Part shown: in pieces, positions 1 through 8,553 of the stretch
How positions within the stretch are numbered: position 1 is the stretch's first letter
How the letters are laid out: each line of letters starts with the position of its first letter
Assembly: GCA_023380515.1 (NCBI GenBank)
Contig: JAMCRH010000137.1
Span: 1-20,028, forward strand
DNA from: Gammaproteobacteria bacterium
GTDB taxonomy: Bacteria; Pseudomonadota; Gammaproteobacteria; Enterobacterales; Alteromonadaceae
Direction of reading: 5' to 3'
Length of the DNA: 20,028 nucleotides
Notes under the pieces: generated by a model
Seen by the model: the letters and a program-made list of their open reading frames with translations, nothing else
What the model was told of the DNA's origin: nothing
Database searches by the model: none
Translations under genes and position numbers: made by a program

Positions 1-360
1 CGGAAGCGCAGCAATTTTCGACGCTTGCATACCCACTTCTTCAGTGCGAATGGTCAGTGTAATATCTTCACCTTCAAGAATGACGTGTGTTAAGTCAGTC
101 TCTTCGTTTGCAACAAATTCGACATCGAGATCAGTTGCTAATGCAATTAAACTTTCTTCGTCTTCTGGCCCAAAATCGTGGTGAGCTGCCGCAATTGCAA
201 GCACACGATAAATTGCGCCACTGTCGAGTAAATGCCAACCAAGTTTTTCCGACAGCAAACGGCTGACGGTTCCTTTGCCTGACCCACTCGGACCATCAAT
301 GGTAATGACTGGCGCGATGACAGGCTTTGTCACTGTGTTGGTTGGTTCAATATCGGACAT
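1..360 (-). CDS. cmk: Cytidylate kinase (CMP/dCMP kinase), N-terminal 120 residues, cut by the window edge
   Basis: Transfers phosphate from ATP to CMP or dCMP, feeding nucleotide pools; cytosolic. I read it directly on the minus strand: ATG at 358-360, then an open frame to base 1 (120 codons). The P-loop GPSGSGKGT lies at residues 23-31, preceded by APVITIDG as in E. coli Cmk. The DSGAIYR segment that follows is the family's nucleoside-binding start (DTGAxYR in most members). The expected full length is about 225 aa, so roughly half is present. A GAGG-type ribosome site lies just upstream of the ATG. About 12 extra residues precede the conserved start compared with E. coli. It is the last visible gene of the gyrA-serC-hisC-aroA run, 212 nt after aroA, and has its own candidate promoter. 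The identification is firm; the exact start is less so. Confidence 0.93.
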   Translation of the reverse strand, partial: MSDIEPTNTVTKPVIAPVITIDGPSGSGKGTVSRLLSEKLGWHLLDSGAIYRVLAIAAAHHDFGPEDEESLIALATDLDVEFVANEETDLTHVILEGEDITLTIRTEEVGMQASKIAALP

Positions 361-512
361 GTCGACCTCTTTAACTGCAACATCGAGCTTTAAACCCCAT
401 GTTTGAAAACCAATCTCGGATTCAGTTCCAGCATACACCGAGACTTTTGCCCCACCTACCGCTACTTTTGTAAGCCATAGCGGAAGTACTGGATAAAATC
501 CAAGGCGCGAAA

Positions 513-540
513 ATTATACGGATTTTTGGCGAAATTGCAC
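513..540 (-). promoter_or_regulatory. Candidate sigma-70 promoter for cmk
   Basis: On the minus strand a perfect TATAAT (513-518) has a weak -35 GTGCAA (535-540) at a 16-bp spacing. It sits in the 212-nt aroA-cmk gap and would give a leader of about 145 nt. An internal promoter ahead of cmk and the usual downstream rpsA would be reasonable. Called by eye from the hexamers. Confidence 0.5.
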
Positions 541-572
541 CTTCTATCGTACTTCCACGCAAAATCTCCAGT

Positions 573-1913
573 TTATGGATTTTGCGGTAAGCGACACAAA
601 GCTAGAAAGTCTTGGAAAAAATGCGGATATGTTTTTCGGCAACAGTCTGGATCTAAAATAGTCACGCCTGCCGGTGTAAATGCGAGCAAAGCAAAGCACA
701 TGGCCATGCGGTGATCATCGTAGGTAGCGATTTCAGCGTGCTGAATTTCTAACGGTGGTGTGATGATAATGGCATCTTCGAGTTCTGTAATTTCAGCGCC
801 TACTTTCTGCAACTCAGTTGCCATAGCATGCAAGCGGTCCGTTTCTTTTAAACGCCAGTTATAAATATTGCGAATTGCCGTCGGCCCTTTAGCAAACAAC
901 GCTGTTGTTGCGATGGTCATGGCGGCATCGGGGATTTCATTAAGGTCGAAATCACCACCTCGCAATGGCTGGACACCTCGGCTCACAGCAATGGAACGGG
1001 GCTGATAATCAACTTCGGCTCCCATTTGCGCTAACACCTTGGCGAACTCTTTATCCCCTTGCAAGCTTTCCGTGCCGACCCCGTGAACGGTAATCGTACC
1101 ACCGGCAATTGCTGCTGCAGCAAGGAAATAAGAAGCAGATGAGGCGTCACCTTCAATCCAATACTGTTGCGGACTGCGATAGACTTGGCCACCAGCAATG
1201 ACAAAACGATGCGGTTCCGGCCATTCGACCTGCGCACCAAAGTGACGCATCATGGCAACCGTCAAAGCAATATACGGCGCTGATACGATTGTGCCAGTTA
1301 AAACAACTTCGCTGCGCTGCGGCAATAAGGGTAAAACCATTAATAGTGCGGAAATAAACTGGCTGGACAAACTGCCGTCAATACGAACTTGCCCACCGGT
1401 TAGCGCGCGACCGTGGATCTGTAATGGCGGATAGCCATCCTGCTCAGGGTAGTCAATTTCCGCACCTAACTGCCGCAGAGCGTCGATTAATGGTCCAATT
1501 GGGCGCTCATGCATGCGTGGTTCACCATGCAAGAGAAACTCACCCTGGCTGGCTGCTAACGCTGCTGTTAAAGGGCGCATTGCCGTTCCAGCATTACCAA
1601 GAAAGAGTGCCAATGGTTGCTCATTCGACGTCGTTGGTGCATTAAATAGCCCACCACCACCGACCACGACTGTTTCAGTGCGCGCGCCACCTTCTTGAGT
1701 ACTAACTCGATCGATGACCTCGATACCTAAAGCCCGCAGCGCTGCCCGCATGTGCTGGGTATCGTTACTATCGAGCATGTTTTCAAGTACAGTCGTACCC
1801 TCGGCTAACGCCGAAAGTAATAAAGCTCGATTAGCAATGCTTTTCGAGCCAGGGAGGAAGACTTCGCCCTGGCAACCAGAGCGATAATCCAAAGTTAAAG
1901 CGTTTTTCGTCAA
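573..1913 (-). CDS. aroA: 3-phosphoshikimate 1-carboxyvinyltransferase (EPSP synthase)
   Basis: Sixth step of the shikimate pathway: joins phosphoenolpyruvate to shikimate-3-phosphate; cytosolic. At 446 aa it is about 20 longer than E. coli AroA (427), mostly from a glycine-rich loop near residues 70-100. PGSKS at 21-25 carries the conserved lysine (K24). LFLGNAGTAMRPL at 103-115 is the PEP/glyphosate loop, with the Gly, Thr and Pro of the glyphosate-sensitive class I enzyme. KETDRL and YDDHRMAMC lie near the C-terminus. The start codon is TTG (1911-1913), which overlaps the hisC stop in the tetranucleotide TTGA, so translational coupling is likely. The protein starts at the right distance from GSKS, and I saw no better ATG. 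It follows hisC and precedes cmk, as in the pseudomonad supraoperon. Confidence 0.96.
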   Translation of the reverse strand: MTKNALTLDYRSGCQGEVFLPGSKSIANRALLLSALAEGTTVLENMLDSNDTQHMRAALRALGIEVIDRVSTQEGGARTETVVVGGGGLFNAPTTSNEQPLALFLGNAGTAMRPLTAALAASQGEFLLHGEPRMHERPIGPLIDALRQLGAEIDYPEQDGYPPLQIHGRALTGGQVRIDGSLSSQFISALLMVLPLLPQRSEVVLTGTIVSAPYIALTVAMMRHFGAQVEWPEPHRFVIAGGQVYRSPQQYWIEGDASSASYFLAAAAIAGGTITVHGVGTESLQGDKEFAKVLAQMGAEVDYQPRSIAVSRGVQPLRGGDFDLNEIPDAAMTIATTALFAKGPTAIRNIYNWRLKETDRLHAMATELQKVGAEITELEDAIIITPPLEIQHAEIATYDDHRMAMCFALLAFTPAGVTILDPDCCRKTYPHFFQDFLALCRLPQNP

Positions 1914-3010
1914 AGCAAGGTTTCCATTGCTGCACAGAACTTGGCGTTTTCTTCTGGTAAGCCGATGCTCACGCGTAGATGATTTGGCAATTCATAGCCA
2001 GCTATTGGACGGACAATCACGCCCTGCTGCAATAACTGTTGATAGATTTCAGCCGCCTTAGGGCCAACTTCGATGGTGACGAAGTTGCCGTGTGAAGGGA
2101 TATACGGTAGTCCATGCGCATCACAAAACGTAGTGATTTGAGCCATACCTTCGGCATTCAGTTGCACAGAACGCTGAATGAAGTCGTCATCTTGCAACGC
2201 TGCAAGTGCTGCAGTTAGCGCGAGTTCATTCATATTGAATGGTTGGCGAATGCGATTCATTAGGTCTGCAACTTGTGGATGCGAAACTGCATACCCTGCG
2301 CGTAAGCCGGCCAAACCATAGGCCTTTGAGAATGTCCGCGTAACTACTAGGTTCGGGTAATCTTCAATCCACTGCAACGACGGTGCGCGATCACGCTCAG
2401 GAACGTACTCGTAATACGCTTCATCCAGTACCACCAACACATGACGAGGAACTTTGGCAATAAAGTCCTGTAGCTCTGCGGTCGTTAAGAATGTACCCGT
2501 TGGGTTGTTCGGGTTAGCAACAAAAATCATCCGCGTTTTTGGCGTAATAGCGGCCAACATGGCATCGAGATCGTGACCATAGTTTTTCGCTGGTACCGCT
2601 ACTGGTTTTGCGCCGATTGCTTTAGTAACGAGTGGATAAACCACGAAAGCGTGCTGAGCGAAGATGACTTCGTGCTCTGCAGTGACGTACGTGCGTGCAA
2701 GCAGTTCAAGGACGTCGTTGGAACCATTGCCTAAGGTGATTTGGTTCATCGCAATACCGAATTTATCGGCTAACGCTTGTTTCAAGTAAAAGCCATTGGC
2801 ATCTGGGTAGCGTGCAAGGCTGGAAATCTTTTGCGTGAGCGCTTCACGAACCAAATGACTGATACCAAGAGGGTTCTCGTTGGAGGCTAACTTCACAATA
2901 TTTTGAATCCCTAGTTCGCGCTCAACTTCTTCAATCGGTTTACCTGCTTGATATGGCTGCAACTGACGAATTCCTGGCAATGCTAGGCTTGCCGCATCAA
3001 AATCTTGCAT
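1910..3010 (-). CDS. hisC: Histidinol-phosphate / aromatic aminotransferase (HisC family)
   Basis: PLP-dependent fold-type I aminotransferase of 366 aa, close to the family norm of about 350-360. Motifs in order: LASNENPLG at 41-49, GNGSND at 94-99, ANPNNPTG at 165-172, DEAYYEY near 196-202, and SKAYGLAGLRAGY starting at 228, with K229 as the Schiff-base lysine. A C-terminal LRVSIG holds the arginine that binds substrate carboxylate or phosphate. ATG at 3008-3010 has a GAGGA ribosome site close upstream. It lies 32 nt after serC and overlaps aroA by 4 nt. It sits among aromatic rather than histidine genes, like HisHb of Pseudomonas, which handles imidazole acetol phosphate and aromatic keto acids. 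Family is certain. Whether the main substrate is histidinol phosphate, phenylpyruvate/hydroxyphenylpyruvate or both is inference. Confidence 0.92.
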   Translation of the reverse strand: MQDFDAASLALPGIRQLQPYQAGKPIEEVERELGIQNIVKLASNENPLGISHLVREALTQKISSLARYPDANGFYLKQALADKFGIAMNQITLGNGSNDVLELLARTYVTAEHEVIFAQHAFVVYPLVTKAIGAKPVAVPAKNYGHDLDAMLAAITPKTRMIFVANPNNPTGTFLTTAELQDFIAKVPRHVLVVLDEAYYEYVPERDRAPSLQWIEDYPNLVVTRTFSKAYGLAGLRAGYAVSHPQVADLMNRIRQPFNMNELALTAALAALQDDDFIQRSVQLNAEGMAQITTFCDAHGLPYIPSHGNFVTIEVGPKAAEIYQQLLQQGVIVRPIAGYELPNHLRVSIGLPEENAKFCAAMETLL

Positions 3011-3042
3011 AACTTCCTCTATTTATTCTGTGGTTATCGTTA

Positions 3043-4125
3043 TTATGAATATTGCTTCTCAAATCGAGTCATGAAGTCAACTAAGGCTTGGGCGCCAGCA
3101 AAAGGCATCGCGTTATACATACTGGCACGCATACCGCCAACAAAGCGGTGCCCCTTCAGTGACATGAGGCCTTCCGCTTCGGCTTCACGCAAAAAGACTG
3201 CATCGAGCGAGTCGTCGCGTAATTGAAATGGCACATTCATGCGAGAACGGTTGGCAATGGCGACGGTGTTACGGTAAAAGCTTGAGTTATCAATACATTC
3301 GTATAGCAACGAAGCTTTACGCTGATTCAGATCAGCCATTGCTTCAACACCACCTTCCGCCTTCAACCACTTGAATACTTCAGCGGCGAGATACCATGCA
3401 AAGGTATTTGGCGTGTTGTACATCGACTTATCTGCAGCTTGCACTTTATAGTTCATCACAGTGCAAACTTTGTCTTGGCAGGTTTCTGCTATCAGGTCGT
3501 TACGCACGATAACAACAGCAAAGCCTGATGGGCCGATATTCTTCTGTGCACCCGCATAAATCAAACCAGATTGGCTAACGTCGATGGGCTCCGCAAGAAT
3601 AATCGAGGACATATCTGCAACCACCGGTACGCTAACATCGGGTACCGTATGTAATGCGATGCCATCAACGGTTTCGTTTGGGCAATAATGCAAATAAGCG
3701 GCATTTTCACTGAGTTGCCAATCGCTCACTTGCGGAATAGCTTTACCCGCTGCGGTTTCGGTTACTTTCGCAACCACATTAACCTGCTGCACGTATTTAG
3801 CTGCTTCGCGAATGGCAAATTGTGACCAGATCCCCGAGTCGAGATAATCAACGGTTGCGTCGGGTTTGGCGAGGTTTTGTGGGACGGCAGAAAATTGTCC
3901 GCGCCCACCGCCATGCATGAATAAAACCGTGTAATTATCAGGAATGGACATTAAGTCGCGTAAGTCTTGTTCGGCTTCTTCAGTCATCCGCACGTAAATG
4001 GGATCGCGGTGGCTAATTTCCATCACTGAAATACCAAGACCTTGCCAATCACAGAGTTCTTTTTGTGCTTTCTTTAGAACTGGGGCCGGCAACATCGCCG
4101 GCCCCGCAGAGAAGTTAAACTTCAT
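3043..4125 (-). CDS. serC: Phosphoserine aminotransferase
   Basis: Makes 3-phosphoserine from 3-phosphohydroxypyruvate and glutamate, and also acts in the DXP-dependent pyridoxal phosphate pathway; cytosolic PLP enzyme. With the start at 4125 it is 360 aa, matching E. coli SerC (362). The protein opens [13 protein letters not shown], the canonical SerC N-terminus. [14 protein letters not shown] follows near 72-85, PNETVDGI at 149-156, and [10 protein letters not shown] at 192-201 with K195 as the PLP lysine; [15 protein letters not shown] is near the C-terminus. An in-frame ATG at 4164 lies inside gyrA and would add 13 unconserved residues. I prefer 4125 because GGAGAG (4133-4138 on the minus strand) lies 7 nt before it. 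The start overlaps the gyrA end by 11 nt, implying co-transcription and coupling. Confidence 0.96.
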   Translation of the reverse strand: MKFNFSAGPAMLPAPVLKKAQKELCDWQGLGISVMEISHRDPIYVRMTEEAEQDLRDLMSIPDNYTVLFMHGGGRGQFSAVPQNLAKPDATVDYLDSGIWSQFAIREAAKYVQQVNVVAKVTETAAGKAIPQVSDWQLSENAAYLHYCPNETVDGIALHTVPDVSVPVVADMSSIILAEPIDVSQSGLIYAGAQKNIGPSGFAVVIVRNDLIAETCQDKVCTVMNYKVQAADKSMYNTPNTFAWYLAAEVFKWLKAEGGVEAMADLNQRKASLLYECIDNSSFYRNTVAIANRSRMNVPFQLRDDSLDAVFLREAEAEGLMSLKGHRFVGGMRASMYNAMPFAGAQALVDFMTRFEKQYS

Positions 4126-6739
4126 CACCTGACTCTCCAGCTGCAGGAGACTCTTCACCCTCACTGCCGCCTTCTGCTAACAACTCATCATCGAGCTCAA
4201 GCTCTTCTTCAATTTCTGCAATTCGCGCCATACCGACCACGAATTCTTGGTCGCCCGTGCGAATTAAAGTCACGCCTTGAGTATTACGACCAACTTGTGA
4301 GACTTCGTCGACACGCGTTCTTACCAAGGTTCCCCGGTTGCTGATCAGCATTAAGTGCTCACCTGGCACAACTTCCGCTGCACCAACAACGGCACCGTTG
4401 CGCTCGGACACTTTAATCGACACAACGCCCATAGTCGCCCGGCTCTTTGCTGGGTAGTCTGCTAACGGCGTGCGCTTACCATAACCATTTTCAGTCACGG
4501 TTAAGATCGCACTTTCTTGGCTGCGCGGAACAATCAGCGATACAATTTTTTGACCTTCGCTAATTTTCATACCGCGAACACCCGTTGCTGTACGACCCAT
4601 CGAACGAACTTGATCTTCGCTGAATCGAACCACTTTACCGGCGTCAGAGAACAACAGAATTTCGCTTTGACCATTCGTCATGTCAACGCCGATCAGCTCG
4701 TCGCCTTCATTCAGGTTCAATGCAATAATCCCGCTAGTACGTGGCCGTGAGTATTCCACCAATGGTGTCTTCTTAATGGTGCCTTTGCGGGTTGCCATGA
4801 CAACGAACCGATCTTCGTCAAAATTCGCGACCGGAAGAATGGCGGTAATGCGCTCATTTTCTTCCAGCGGCAATAAGTTCACGATTGGTTTGCCGCGCGC
4901 TGCACGACTCGCATACGGCAACTGGTAGGTTTTCATCCAGTACACACGGCCACGACTTGAGAAACAAAGAATCATGTCATGGGTATTGGCTACCAGCAGA
5001 CGCTCAATGAAGTCTTCGTCTTTCATTTTCGTTGCTGCTTTGCCTTTACCACCACGTTTTTGCGCTTCGTATTCTTTCAACGACTGATACTTCACATAGC
5101 CTTGGTGCGACAAGGTCACGACGACGTCTTCTTGTTCGATCAGATCTTCCATGTTGATATCGTGGCTAGCGGCAGTGATTTCAGTACGACGCTCGTCGCC
5201 GAACTCCGCTTTGACTTGCTCTAACTCTTCACGAATCACTTCCATAAGCCGCTCCGTACTACCCAAAATATGTAGTAATTCGGCAATTGCTTCGAGCAAT
5301 GATTTGTATTCGTCGAGAATTTTTTCGTGTTCTAAACCAGTTAACTTATGCAAGCGCAAGTCAAGGATGGCTTGTGCTTGGACTTCAGTTAAGTGGTAGC
5401 TTGAACCAACGACACCAAAGCCGGTTTCGACCCAATCTGGGCGTGCAGCATCGACCCCTGCCCGTTCAAGCATGACCGCAACATCGCCAAGCTGCCAGGC
5501 TTGCGCAATTAGTTGCGCTTTCGCTTCGGCTGGTGACGGAGAGGCCTTGATAAGGTCAATAATTTGATCAATATTCGCCAGTGCAATCGCCAAACCTTCG
5601 AGGGTATGCGCACGCTCACGCGCTTTGCGTAACTCGTATACCGTCCGACGCGTCACTACTTCACGGCGATGGGTAATGAAGCACTCGAGCATTTCCCGCA
5701 AGGTAAATAACTTCGGCTGACCTTTATCTAGCGCAACCATGTTGAAGCCGTAAGCTACTTGCATTTGGGTGTTCTGGTATAAGTGATTCAGCATCACTTC
5801 GCCCGATTCGCCACGCTTCAGCTCGATAACAATACGCATACCGTCTTTATCCGACTCGTCGCGTAATGCACTGATACCTTCTATTCGCTTCTCTTTTACC
5901 AGGTCCGCAATTTTTTCAATCAGTTTTGCTTTGTTCACCTGGTAAGGGATTTCATGCACGATAATGGTGTCGCGACCGTTATTTTCATCGGTAATGACGT
6001 CGGCACGTGCACGAATATAAATTTTGCCCCGCCCTGTTCGGTAGGCGTCAATAATACCTTGACGACCAGACACAATCGCTGCAGTTGGGAAGTCAGGGCC
6101 CGGAATATGCTCCATGAGCTCTTCTAACTGAATATCCGGGTTGTCGACCATGGCTAAACAGCCATTGATGACTTCAGTCAGGTTATGCGGTGGGATATTG
6201 GTCGCCATACCAACAGCGATACCCGAAGAACCATTGGCAAGAAGGTTCGGAATGCGCGTTGGTAAGACTTCAGGAATCTGTTCAGTACCGTCGTAGTTGG
6301 GTACAAAATCAACGGTTTCCTTGTCGAGATCGGCAAGTAATTGATGGGAGATCTTTGCCATCCGAACTTCGGTGTAACGCATTGCTGCTGCAGAGTCACC
6401 ATCGACCGAACCAAAGTTACCTTGGCCGTCAGCAAGCATATAACGCAGCGAAAATGGCTGTGCCATCCGAACAATTGTGTCGTACACGGCTGAGTCACCA
6501 TGGGGGTGATATTTACCGATGACGTCACCAACAACCCGAGCTGATTTTTTGTATGGTTTATTAAAGTCGTTACCGAGCACATTCATCGCAAACAAAACAC
6601 GACGGTGAACCGGCTTCAGACCATCTCTCACGTCCGGTAATGCCCGGCCAATGATAACGCTCATGGCATAATCAAGGTAGGAATTCTTTAGCTCATCCTC
6701 GATATTGATGGGCATGACTTCTTTGGCAAGATCACTCAT
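4115..6739 (-). CDS. gyrA: DNA gyrase subunit A
   Basis: Breakage-reunion subunit of the A2B2 type II topoisomerase that introduces negative supercoils. At 874 aa it is almost the length of E. coli GyrA (875), with identical numbering through the N-terminus. The catalytic tyrosine is Y122 in AAMRYTE. The quinolone-resistance region has S83 and D87 ([10 protein letters not shown]), the wild-type, susceptible residues. The GyrA box that wraps DNA is present as QKRGGKG at the start of the C-terminal beta-pinwheel. The protein ends in an acidic Glu/Asp tail, also seen in E. coli, which modulates wrapping. The ATG has an AGGGA ribosome site. It diverges from ubiG as in E. coli, and leads the serC-hisC-aroA run with an 11-nt overlap into serC. 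Confidence 0.98.
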   Translation of the reverse strand: MSDLAKEVMPINIEDELKNSYLDYAMSVIIGRALPDVRDGLKPVHRRVLFAMNVLGNDFNKPYKKSARVVGDVIGKYHPHGDSAVYDTIVRMAQPFSLRYMLADGQGNFGSVDGDSAAAMRYTEVRMAKISHQLLADLDKETVDFVPNYDGTEQIPEVLPTRIPNLLANGSSGIAVGMATNIPPHNLTEVINGCLAMVDNPDIQLEELMEHIPGPDFPTAAIVSGRQGIIDAYRTGRGKIYIRARADVITDENNGRDTIIVHEIPYQVNKAKLIEKIADLVKEKRIEGISALRDESDKDGMRIVIELKRGESGEVMLNHLYQNTQMQVAYGFNMVALDKGQPKLFTLREMLECFITHRREVVTRRTVYELRKARERAHTLEGLAIALANIDQIIDLIKASPSPAEAKAQLIAQAWQLGDVAVMLERAGVDAARPDWVETGFGVVGSSYHLTEVQAQAILDLRLHKLTGLEHEKILDEYKSLLEAIAELLHILGSTERLMEVIREELEQVKAEFGDERRTEITAASHDINMEDLIEQEDVVVTLSHQGYVKYQSLKEYEAQKRGGKGKAATKMKDEDFIERLLVANTHDMILCFSSRGRVYWMKTYQLPYASRAARGKPIVNLLPLEENERITAILPVANFDEDRFVVMATRKGTIKKTPLVEYSRPRTSGIIALNLNEGDELIGVDMTNGQSEILLFSDAGKVVRFSEDQVRSMGRTATGVRGMKISEGQKIVSLIVPRSQESAILTVTENGYGKRTPLADYPAKSRATMGVVSIKVSERNGAVVGAAEVVPGEHLMLISNRGTLVRTRVDEVSQVGRNTQGVTLIRTGDQEFVVGMARIAEIEEELELDDELLAEGGSEGEESPAAGESGDEV
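4133..4138 (-). promoter_or_regulatory. Ribosome binding site fixing the serC start
   Basis: GGAGAG on the minus strand, 7 nt upstream of the ATG at 4125 and inside the last codons of gyrA. It supports the shorter SerC start over the upstream in-frame ATG at 4164. Confidence 0.7.
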
Positions 6740-6811
6740 ATTTTTTCCCTAACTAGTACTCTTAGTATCGTTATAATTTTCGAGTCAATCGTCTTACTTT
6801 AATAACCGAGC

Positions 6812-6840
6812 AGCATACCACAGGGTTCTGCCGTTGACGA
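6812..6840 (-). promoter_or_regulatory. Candidate sigma-70 promoter for gyrA
   Basis: On the minus strand the -35 is TCGTCA (6835-6840), spacer 17 bp, and the extended -10 is TGG-TATGCT (hexamer 6812-6817). It lies 73 nt before the gyrA ATG in the 217-nt divergent gap with ubiG. gyrA promoters in E. coli respond to supercoiling; whether this one does cannot be read from sequence. Confidence 0.5.
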
Positions 6841-6899
6841 CTCCTGCCAGCGCTCAATTTAGAGGATTTTTGTGCTGATTTCGTAAAGACTAGCCTGTA

Positions 6900-6924
6900 C
6901 GCAGAGGTTTCGGTAAACTCTGCG
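6900..6924 (+). other. Inverted repeat (hairpin) in the gyrA-ubiG gap
   Basis: CGCAGAG-GTTT and AAAC-TCTGCG pair over 10 bp with one bulged base around a CGGT loop, 33 nt before the ubiG ATG. No T-run follows on either strand, so it does not look like a terminator. It could be a leader hairpin in the ubiG mRNA or a protein-binding dyad; the role is unknown. Confidence 0.45.
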
Positions 6925-6956
6925 GCAATACAGACAAGATAGCCTAGGAATTCAAT

Positions 6957-7694
6957 ATGCAGGACAACGCTAAAGGCGCCGCATTCAACAACGTCGACCC
7001 AGCAGAAATCGAGAAGTTTAACGCCATGGCTTCGCGTTGGTGGGACCCAGAAGGCGACTTTCGTCCGCTACACCAAATCAACCCACTACGTGTTCAATTT
7101 ATTGACCAATACGGGCTCGGGTTTGCCGGTCGTAAAGTTGTCGATATCGGTTGCGGCGGCGGCTTATTGAGTGAAGCAATGGCACGTGCTGGTGCGCAAG
7201 TCACAGGGATTGATATGAGTCCCGACGCCCTCAGCGTCGCGCGCTTGCATGCACTTGAATCCGAACTAATCATCGATTACCAACAAGTCACTGCCGAGGA
7301 GTTCGCCAGTCGTCATGCGGGACAATACGATATTGTCACTTGTTTAGAAATGCTCGAGCACGTGCCTGACCCTGCAGCTGTCATTGCCGCTTGTGCAGAA
7401 CTGGTGAAGCCGGGTGGACGAGTCGTTTTTGCAACTTTAAATCGCACACTAAAAGCAAAATTACTCGGTGTTTACATGGCTGAGTATGTGCTGCGTTGGG
7501 TACCGCAAGGAACTCACGATGCGAATAAATTCATTCGCCCATCTGAGCTCATGAACATGGCTGAACAAGCTGGCTTAACCAGCATCGCGGCCACTGGTAT
7601 TCATTTTAACCCGTTGCTGAATCAATTTTTCTTAAGTGACCGTAACCTTGACGTTAACTATCTTGTTGCATGCGAGAAGCCAGCTGAAGGCTAA
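6957..7694 (+). CDS. ubiG: Ubiquinone biosynthesis O-methyltransferase
   Basis: SAM-dependent methylase that carries out both O-methylation steps of ubiquinone synthesis on polyprenyl intermediates at the inner membrane. It is 245 aa against 240 in E. coli. The N-terminus has NVDPAEIEKFNAMASRWWDP, the UbiG signature. VVDIGCGGG at 61-69 is the class I SAM-binding motif I, followed by VTGIDMSP (motif post-I) and LEMLEHVPDP. NRTLKAKLLGVYMAEYVL near 160 is the membrane-associated insert typical of UbiG. ATG at 6957 with TAGGA a few bases upstream. It is divergent from gyrA, the same neighbour as in E. coli and pseudomonads, and is followed after 29 nt by the phosphatase gene, probably in one transcript. 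Confidence 0.97.
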   Translation: MQDNAKGAAFNNVDPAEIEKFNAMASRWWDPEGDFRPLHQINPLRVQFIDQYGLGFAGRKVVDIGCGGGLLSEAMARAGAQVTGIDMSPDALSVARLHALESELIIDYQQVTAEEFASRHAGQYDIVTCLEMLEHVPDPAAVIAACAELVKPGGRVVFATLNRTLKAKLLGVYMAEYVLRWVPQGTHDANKFIRPSELMNMAEQAGLTSIAATGIHFNPLLNQFFLSDRNLDVNYLVACEKPAEG

Positions 7695-7723
7695 GCCTTG
7701 GTAGCGAAGTCTGGGAGCAGTAG

Positions 7724-8386
7724 ATGACGAAACTAGCAGTATTATTTGACCTTGACGGAACCCTACTCGACACTGCGCCGGACCTTGGCGCTGCGCTGAA
7801 TTGTGTTTTACAGGACTATGGTCTGAGAGCATTACCCTTAAGTGATACACGCCCGTATGCTTCACATGGCTCTACTGGGCTTTTAAAGTTTGGCTTTGGC
7901 GAGCAATTTAGTCTAGCCAGTCCCATGCAACAACAACGATGGCGTCAGCAATTTCTTGATTACTACGAAGCCCGCATTTGTGAACAAACCCAACTATTTG
8001 CCGGTGTCAGTGAACTCCTTGCGAATCTTCATGCGCGTCATCTCGCAATTGGTATCGTCACTAACAAACCAACGCGTTATACCGACTTGGTGCTGCAAAG
8101 CTTTCCAGAGCTAGCCAAACTCGGCAGCGTGGTCTGTGGTGACACTCTGGCGGTCAACAAGCCCGACCCTGCGCCGCTGCACTTAGCTGCTGAACAACTG
8201 CAAGTGCCAAGCTCGCAGTGTATCTATGTTGGTGATGCGGAGCGCGATATTATTGCCGGGCGCAATGCTGGCATGGAAACTGTTCTTGCTCGCTATGGTT
8301 ACATTCGCTGCGAAGAACAACCCGAAAACTGGCAGGCTGATTATGACATTCACGCACCGTTAGAATTACTGAAGATATTGGCGTAA
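7724..8386 (+). CDS. HAD-family sugar-phosphate phosphatase (Gph / MupP-like)
   Basis: Haloacid dehalogenase phosphatase of 220 aa. Motif I is FDLDGTLLDT with nucleophile D9 and acid D11; motif II is VTNKP with T113; motif III lysine is K146 in VNKPDP; motif IV is YVGDAERD with D171 and D175. The alpha-helical cap lies roughly at residues 20-85. By similarity many annotators would call it phosphoglycolate phosphatase (gph), which removes 2-phosphoglycolate formed in DNA repair. However, in Pseudomonas the HAD gene beside ubiG and gyrA is mupP, the MurNAc-6-phosphate phosphatase of peptidoglycan recycling, and the cap segment PYASHGSTGLL fits that subgroup better than E. coli Gph. The family is certain and the substrate is open. 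ATG at 7724 follows GGGAG at a good distance. Confidence 0.9.
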   Translation: MTKLAVLFDLDGTLLDTAPDLGAALNCVLQDYGLRALPLSDTRPYASHGSTGLLKFGFGEQFSLASPMQQQRWRQQFLDYYEARICEQTQLFAGVSELLANLHARHLAIGIVTNKPTRYTDLVLQSFPELAKLGSVVCGDTLAVNKPDPAPLHLAAEQLQVPSSQCIYVGDAERDIIAGRNAGMETVLARYGYIRCEEQPENWQADYDIHAPLELLKILA

Positions 8387-8441
8387 TTTTCAACGAGTTG
8401 TTTATCTGTTTTGTTATATATTCCAAAAGCCGTTTACAACA

Positions 8442-8461
8442 TTTTTTATAAGTATAAAAAA
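8442..8461. repeat. AT-only perfect inverted repeat
   Basis: TTTTTTATA, a two-base AG spacer, then TATAAAAAA: 9-bp arms with no G or C. It is too weak as RNA to be a classical terminator. It may be a bent or easily melted DNA element upstream of the nrdA promoter region. Confidence 0.5.
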
Positions 8462-8474
8462 TTCTTAAGTGCTT

Positions 8475-8499
8475 GACTCGGCGCAAACACGCGCCAGTC
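8475..8499. repeat. GC-rich interrupted dyad between the phosphatase gene and nrdA
   Basis: GACT-c-GGCGC, loop AAACAC, GCGCC-AGTC: nine pairs with one bulged C. It is not followed by a T-run on either strand, so it is more likely an operator-like dyad or a stem without terminator function. Confidence 0.45.
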
Positions 8500-8553
8500 G
8501 TACAGGCACAGAAAAATCAAGTCATTTCAGTGGCAAGAAATTAAATTTCCTAC

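Noticed and set aside
4126..4164. Longer SerC start at 4164
   Set aside because: The 13 extra residues lie inside gyrA and are not SerC-like, whereas MKFNFSAGP at 4125 is the family start with a ribosome site 7 nt upstream.
6178..6582. 134-aa open frame on the minus strand inside gyrA
   Set aside because: It is out of frame with a certain, highly conserved gene and has no recognisable domain.
8442..8461. AT-only inverted repeat as a terminator for the phosphatase gene
   Set aside because: There are no G-C pairs in the stem, so the RNA hairpin would be too weak.
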